In this document: positions 58,957 to 64,000 of the stretch, in pieces
How positions within the stretch are numbered: the first letter of the stretch is position 1
How the letters are laid out: each line of letters begins with the position of its first letter
Origin: Thecaphora thlaspeos
Taxonomy: Eukaryota > Basidiomycota > Ustilaginomycetes > Urocystidales > Glomosporiaceae
NCBI GenBank assembly: GCA_900291925.1
Contig: UWYS01000011.1
Span: forward strand, 62,001 to 126,000
DNA length: 64,000 bases
Direction: 5' to 3'
The notes under the pieces: model-generated
What the model was told of the DNA's origin: nothing
The model's database searches: none
The model's input: only the letters and a program-made list of their open reading frames with translations
Made by a program: the position numbers and the translations under genes

Positions 58957-60506
58957 ACAGAAAAAGCAAACGGGAGAGATCAGGGTAACCCTAGCCCCCT
59001 GACCGTCTTACTTACAAACACGATTCTCGCAAGAACCCCGGCTTGCCAATGTCACCTAGTTAGCTTACTACTTTAGCGCAGATGAAGAATACGATACATA
59101 TAGTATCCGTGGACACGGAGCAACGGAGTAATATGATCATGGCAAGAGAAGTCTCCAAGATGCATGAGCTGTCGTTGCCAGCTGTCAAACGCCCGCCCGC
59201 CTGGCCTTTCGGCCGTCTAGCCAACAACCCGCGCCTGGCTGTGGAGCGTGGGTGAAGGCGCACGGCCCGTTGACTTGCTTTTTTTCTTTTTTCTTTTTTC
59301 CCTCGGATTTTTTTTCTCGCCCCTTGGTTTTTTGGGCTGGCGGGAAGCGCAGGTCGCAGGTCAGTGTGTTTGTGTGCTGGCCTGGTAGGTAGTTAGGCTG
59401 AGCGCCAGTTCCATGCGGCTGGCCCGCTCCACGCACGCTGGCACACAACAGATAACTTAGAGGTCTCTGCGCGCCTGCGCGCCTTTGCCCGCGCCGCACC
59501 AAGCACCAGAGACCCGCGTCCCACCTCGCCTCGCCAGCTGGACCCCAAGCCGCTTCGCTCGCCCAAGCATCCCGTCGCCCTCGCCACCCACCATCATCAC
59601 CGCCCATCCTCCCATCCTCCTTCTCCTCACCCGACGTCAGCGCCTCCACTCCTTTGACGTCGTCTCCCGCGCTTCTTCCCTCCATTTTCCATCTCCCTTT
59701 GACGCCACGTCGAGCACTTCAGACTGGACCAAGCAGGCCCAGCGCTTGCTTCTCCCTCGTCCTCGCCTTCGCACGACTTCGCCTCGCTGCTACTTCCCGC
59801 TGTGCGGATCAGACCGACTCGGCCCACTCGAACTCCAACAATCTATCAATCGAGCTAGTTTCGTTTAAACACTTGCCCCTTCGATCTCGTCGCAAGGCAG
59901 CAACAGCCCGCCAGTCCAAACCTCACTGCGACCAATTTTGCCGCCTGGATTCGCACCAGCCGTCCAGCGAATAGCTACTGCCCTCGTCCCTCGGCCACTC
60001 TACTCACGCCGCCTGTGGCGCACCGAATACGTGCAACGTGGTCCACGACCTTTCAGACCCAACGCTCTTGATTCAAAAAGCGGCGCGTATCCCACCTTGT
60101 TTCCACTCCGGCTCGACTGCCCCGCCTTCCCACTCATCCTTAACCACCTTCCGACTCCCCGGGCTCTTCCCGCATTGCACCAAGTCACTCCCACTCAGTC
60201 ATCAGTGAGTTACGAGCGGAACAACGTACGCTCTTGGCCCCACAATCTCTGCCCTTGTCCTGCTCTGCAGTTCATCGCTCCGCTGGACGAACTGGTACGA
60301 CACGACACGCCGCCCGCTGGCAGCGCGCCGTCTGGCTTGCACCTTCGCCCAAAGCGCCTCTTCAGCCGCCGTTCTGCCAGGCTGCCCCAGGACAAAGCAG
60401 CTGACGCTCTCTTCCCGACTTCGCCTATCGTCCCCACATCTCATCGACCCCCATGTCTCCACATCCTTGTGTGTGTGTCTCACTCCACCTTTGCCTTCCA
60501 CCAGAC
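58957..60506. other. Region upstream of VTS1: promoter and long pyrimidine-rich leader
   Basis: 1.55 kb between tandem plus-strand genes. A T-rich run lies at 59279-59318 and a long C/T-rich stretch at 59500-59900. The last 300 bp look like transcribed leader with possible introns. No protein-coding gene supported. Confidence 0.45.
60205..60270 (+). other. Candidate 5' leader intron of VTS1
   Basis: Starts GTGAGT after ATCA and ends in a pyrimidine run plus CTGCAG, 66 nt, within the expected leader. Splice signals only; no coding constraint to confirm it. Confidence 0.3.
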
Positions 60507-62474
60507 ATGACCGACTTTACCTCGCTCCGACCGCCGCTATCGCCCGCCGGCGCTGGCATCAACCGTGCCAGCCTGCCCGGCGGGATTGGCGGCCCGCGCA
60601 ACCTTCGACCCAGCTCCGAGATGCTCAACATGGGTCACCAGGGCACGCCCGAGTCCGAGGCGATCGACCGCTGGTTCGAGGACCTCCAGCACTACGAGGT
60701 CACCCTCGAGGAGATGGCCACCGCCTCGCTGGACCACAACTTTAAAGAGGAGCTCAGCGCCATTGAGCAGTGGTTCCGCGTCCTTTCCGAAGCAGAGCGC
60801 ACTGCCGCCCTCTACAGCCTCCTCCAGGAGTCGACCCAGGTCCAGATCCGCTTCTTTATCACTGTCCTCCAGCAAATGGCGCGCAGCGACCCCGTCTCGG
60901 CCCTCCTTTCGCCGAACAACCCCAACAGCTCAATGGCCGACCAGATGGAGGCCAAGCTCGCCTCGCTCGGTCTCAAATCGCCCACCGGCGCCGCCAAGGG
61001 CCCCGCCTCGCCTGGTGGAGCATCCAACCGACATTTCCAGCGCCAGTCTTCTGACGCCGCTGGCTTCCTCTCACCCAATGTTGCCGCGATGTACAATCAG
61101 CAGCAGCAGCAACAACAGGGCAACAACAGCAGCAGCAATGATGCCGCTTCTGCGCTGGCCGCACAACGCGCTCGGCTCAAGGCCAACCGCACCTCGGCGC
61201 CCGGTACGCTGCGCGGCGAGAGCCGCAACTTTTCCGGCGGCAAACTCGACCAGGTGCAGGAGCAGCGCAGCATCGAGCGCAGCGCCTCGCCCGCCAACGA
61301 CTCTGCCTCGCGGCCAAAGTCGACCGACTTGAGCAACATTGCTGGACGCTCGCCGCGCGTCACCGGCCCGCTCGACGACCAGCTCTCGCCCATCACCGCG
61401 ACCGGCAACTGGTCGAGCATGGTCAACACTCCGCTCGTCCCCATATTTGGCGACCAGCAGCAGGTGGGCGGCGGCGGATCGGGCGAGGCCAACGTCAACC
61501 TCGACGCCGCAGCAGCCCAGCTGGCCGGCCTCGCCCAGCAGCCCCAGGGGCCCGACGGGTCCCCCATCCTCGTCGACCCGGACGTCGCCAAGTACCGCCG
61601 CAGGAGCCCGCAGAACGGACAGTTTGGGCTCCAGCAGCAGCAGCAGGGCGGTCTGTCCGGGATGTATGACCCGAGCGGCGCTGGCGGCAACAGCCCGGGC
61701 GTCTCGCCCAACATGGCGGCTCAGGCCAACTGGGGTGCGAGCCTGCTTACAGGGCAGAACTCGGCCTTCGCCGGCGGCAACAGCGGCTACCTAATGAGCC
61801 CCAACGCGCTGGCGGGCCTGCAGAGCCCGACCGGGGGGATGTCGAACCCGCTCAACCTGCAGATGATGAACGCCATGGCCGCCATGAGCGGGCTGAACCT
61901 GAACAACATGAATGCGGCCCAGTTCCTGGCGATGCAGCAGCAGATCCTGCAAAACCAGCAGCTGGCGGCCTTTGCGCAGCAGAACCAGCAGGGCGGCGGT
62001 CACCGTGGCGGCGGCGGAGGCCAGCGCGGCTTTGCCGGTTCAACCCTTTCGCCGGGGCTCGGTGGAGCGGCTTCCGCCGCTGCGGGTCGAAGAAGCCCCC
62101 GCGGCACGACCTCGCCCGTCGGACGGAACGCCAACCTTGCTGGCCTGCCAGGACACGGCAGCGGTGAGGAGGAGGTGGCCGACATCAGCGTTCTCAACGA
62201 CGTCTCAGCATGGCTACGCCACCTGCGGCTGCACAAGTACACACCCAACTTTGAGAGCTCCAACTGGCGCGAGATGGTCGTCATGACGGACAAGGACCTC
62301 GAGGACAAGGGCGTGGCGGCGCTGGGAGCGCGGCGCAAGATGCTCAAGACGTTTGAGGCGACGAGGCAGAAGTACGGCATCACCATGCCCGGCGGTGAGG
62401 CTGGCGACGATGGAGCCAGCAGCAGCGAAAAGAGGGATGCACAGGAGGTGGATGGAGAGCTGGGCGCTAAGTAG
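60507..62474 (+). CDS. VTS1: Vts1/Smaug-type SAM-domain RNA-binding protein
   Basis: Single coding exon, 655 residues. Vts1 binds stem-loop RNA (Smaug recognition elements) and recruits the CCR4-NOT deadenylase to target mRNAs in the cytoplasm. The conserved N-terminal block (about 50-135) includes IDRWFEDLQHYEVTLEEMA, LDHNFKEELSAIEQWFRVLS and IRFFITVLQQMARSDPVSAL. The middle is low-complexity with poly-Gln runs near 197-203. The C-terminal SAM domain (about 562-635) has VSAWLRHLRLHKYTPNF, WREMVVMTDKDLEDKGV and ARRKMLKTFEATRQKYGI; its basic residues fit RNA binding. The frame is open upstream to an ATG at 60453, but that stretch is a pyrimidine-rich CCACCAG-ending leader, so MTDFTSLRPPLSP is taken as the start. 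Yeast Vts1 is 523 aa. Confidence 0.93.
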   Translation: MTDFTSLRPPLSPAGAGINRASLPGGIGGPRNLRPSSEMLNMGHQGTPESEAIDRWFEDLQHYEVTLEEMATASLDHNFKEELSAIEQWFRVLSEAERTAALYSLLQESTQVQIRFFITVLQQMARSDPVSALLSPNNPNSSMADQMEAKLASLGLKSPTGAAKGPASPGGASNRHFQRQSSDAAGFLSPNVAAMYNQQQQQQQGNNSSSNDAASALAAQRARLKANRTSAPGTLRGESRNFSGGKLDQVQEQRSIERSASPANDSASRPKSTDLSNIAGRSPRVTGPLDDQLSPITATGNWSSMVNTPLVPIFGDQQQVGGGGSGEANVNLDAAAAQLAGLAQQPQGPDGSPILVDPDVAKYRRRSPQNGQFGLQQQQQGGLSGMYDPSGAGGNSPGVSPNMAAQANWGASLLTGQNSAFAGGNSGYLMSPNALAGLQSPTGGMSNPLNLQMMNAMAAMSGLNLNNMNAAQFLAMQQQILQNQQLAAFAQQNQQGGGHRGGGGGQRGFAGSTLSPGLGGAASAAAGRRSPRGTTSPVGRNANLAGLPGHGSGEEEVADISVLNDVSAWLRHLRLHKYTPNFESSNWREMVVMTDKDLEDKGVAALGARRKMLKTFEATRQKYGITMPGGEAGDDGASSSEKRDAQEVDGELGAK

Positions 62475-63157
62475 TGTCGAGATCGAACGCCAGATCGAAC
62501 GCCAAAGACCGGCGGAGGTCGACAAAGGTCGGCGGAGGACCGTCAAGCCGAAGACGGCCAACCCTCTCTCGCATCCGTCTGTGCGTCCGGACAGCGCTAC
62601 TAGTTTATCCTGTGCACGGTACACCATCCAGACCGCTGTAACGTTGCCTATCGAGATCTTCCCGTTTATATTGGTCTTTCTTTCGTTGCCTTGTTTTCTT
62701 TTGTCAAGAGAATTTGAACCAGGTCGCACTAACCTTTGCTACTTGAGCTCGCGCTGTATCCAGTGCGTCGCCGGACTTTTCGTACAGCTTGTTTGTGGCG
62801 TTGCTAATGACACACTTCTATCGGCGGTAAATACCAATCAACTTTAACCTACTGACGTCGTTGATGAAAGAAATTGTACGCCGCGACGATGACTATGGTT
62901 GCGAGGTCGTCACGTTGTATTTTCTCTGTCGCTGTCAAGATGGTACTACCTTTCAAGGTGGACTTCGCCGTTCGTATGTGTTTACATCATTCGATCGGGA
63001 ACAGGGACGCGGGAGATAGCGCGCAAGGTGAAATTCTCACGTTCATGTCGGTATTACAGCAGCATCTACGTATACATGTGTGCAAAGATCAGCAAGCAAG
63101 CAAAGGACTTTCTACCTAATCGATAGGTAGCAATCGCGGGGGAAAGCGCAGGGGCGC
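62475..63157. other. Convergent 3' region VTS1/SDR
   Basis: 683 bp between two stops. A short repeated GATCGAACGCCA unit occurs at about 62482-62505, just after the VTS1 stop. No gene or RNA recognised. Confidence 0.45.
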
Positions 63158-64000
63158 CTACTGCTTCGGCTGCATGGCGAGCCTCCTCTTTTCGTAGAGC
63201 GCCTTGTCCTCTCCCTCCCAGTTGGAACCGTAGCCGTTCTTCATGGCCCTGCTCATCGACTTGGCCGTGACGGTGTTGTCGGTGTCGCCTACGATGGCGA
63301 GCAGACGCCTGAACCAGTCCGGCAGCGCGCGCAGCCAGGGCAGCAGGTTGGCAAAGTGCGGCGTGAGGATGTGCTGGCTCAGGCCAGAGTCGAGCGCATC
63401 GACCACCTGCGTCGCCACCTGCACCGGCTCGAGCACGGGGGTGAAGAAGGGATCCGTATGGTCTTCCATCCCGTCTCCCAGCGCCGTTCGTACCTTTGTG
63501 GGCGCGACGAGCGTGGTGCGGACGCGCGGGGAGTTGTAGCGCGTGCGTAGCTCGATCGAGAGGACCTCGTGGAAGGCGAGGGCGGCGGCTTTGCTGGTGG
63601 CATACTCGCTCATCGAAGGGAGCGAGGCGTAGGCGCCCGACGAAGAGACGGTGACGACGTGTCCGTGGTTGCCGGCGATCAGATCCGGCAGGAACTGCTG
63701 GCACGTCACCCAGTTTGCGAGCGTGTTGACGCGCCAGACGCGCGCGACGCTCGAGAGGTCGACGTCGAGGATCGTGTTGCCGCTCGCGATGCCGGCGCAG
63801 TTGATGAGGACGCCGACCTTCTTGCCCGTCTTTGCGCGGATCTGGCGTGCGGCTTCTGCGACCTGGTCCGGGTTGGAGACATCCGTCTTGAAGTAGAGGA
63901 TCTCTGGCTTGCCCTTTGGCGCGGGGAGGTAGGTGGGAGCGGCCATGTCGAGCACGGCTACCGTAGCACCCTTGCGGTGCGAGAGAAGCTGGACGATCTC
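63158..64000 (-). CDS. Short-chain dehydrogenase/reductase (17-beta-HSD11/RDH-like), 5' end outside window
   Basis: 281 codons visible with the frame open to base 64000, so the N-terminus with the TGxxxGIG cofactor motif is missing. The visible part starts EIVQLLSHRKGATVAVLDM, continuing the Rossmann fold (helix after the glycine motif, then the second strand with Asp). FKTDVSNPDQV, LINCAGIASG (NAG motif), HVVTVSSSGAYASLPSMSEY and YATSKAAALAFHEVLSIEL follow, giving the catalytic Ser, Tyr and Lys. The C-terminal part, LPWLRALPDWFRRLLAIVGD, is typical of membrane- or lipid-droplet-associated SDRs acting on retinoid, steroid or fatty substrates. The substrate cannot be deduced. Confidence 0.9.
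   Translation of the reverse strand, partial: EIVQLLSHRKGATVAVLDMAAPTYLPAPKGKPEILYFKTDVSNPDQVAEAARQIRAKTGKKVGVLINCAGIASGNTILDVDLSSVARVWRVNTLANWVTCQQFLPDLIAGNHGHVVTVSSSGAYASLPSMSEYATSKAAALAFHEVLSIELRTRYNSPRVRTTLVAPTKVRTALGDGMEDHTDPFFTPVLEPVQVATQVVDALDSGLSQHILTPHFANLLPWLRALPDWFRRLLAIVGDTDNTVTAKSMSRAMKNGYGSNWEGEDKALYEKRRLAMQPKQ

Overview
This is nuclear DNA of a basidiomycete fungus, most likely Ustilaginomycotina (smut-type yeasts and fungi). The lineage is inferred from several features. The sequence is GC-rich with short GT-AG introns (about 65-195 nt). The White collar 1-type LOV photoreceptor lacks a zinc finger. There is a fused HSF/response-regulator factor (Skn7/Prr1) and a secreted macrofage-activating-glycoprotein-type protein. 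Nothing in the window looks prokaryotic, viral or transposon-like.

I can support 20 protein-coding genes, 18 of them complete. In order: VPS74/GOLPH3 (-, runs off the left edge), POP1 (+), an unrecognised four-exon small membrane protein (-), GFA1 (-), an unrecognised basic coiled-coil protein (+), DSC1/TUL1 (-), NTR1/TFIP11 (+), SKN7 (-), NUM1/ApsA (-), a zinc-free MDR oxidoreductase (+), an M50B-like membrane metalloprotease (-), RPP1 (+), SKT5/CHS4 (-), WC-1 (-), FIP1 (+), RNPS1 (-), a one-cysteine peroxiredoxin (-), a GPI-anchored secreted glycoprotein (+), VTS1/Smaug (+) and an SDR (-, runs off the right edge). Most neighbours are divergent or convergent. Exon-intron structures were built by hand from splice signals, phase and family conservation; all phases close. 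No transcript data were available.

Functionally, six genes act in RNA metabolism: POP1 and RPP1 (RNase P/MRP), NTR1 (spliceosome disassembly), FIP1 (3' end formation), RNPS1 (exon junction/ASAP) and VTS1 (mRNA decay). GFA1 and SKT5 act in chitin synthesis, and SKN7 and the peroxiredoxin in wall/oxidative stress. VPS74 and DSC1 act in the Golgi/endomembrane system, NUM1 in cortical anchoring and WC-1 in light sensing. This looks like ordinary core-genome content rather than a dedicated cluster.

The most interesting observations are about gene structure. FIP1 has an apparent zero-length exon (recursive splice site). A multi-exon small gene lies between POP1 and GFA1 where no long open frame reveals it. 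The GFA1 start codon sits alone in its own coding exon. The DSC1 RING is split by a stop-free intron and carries a 119-residue insertion. Gene-poor stretches at 9889-12147 and 45713-50357 remain unexplained.
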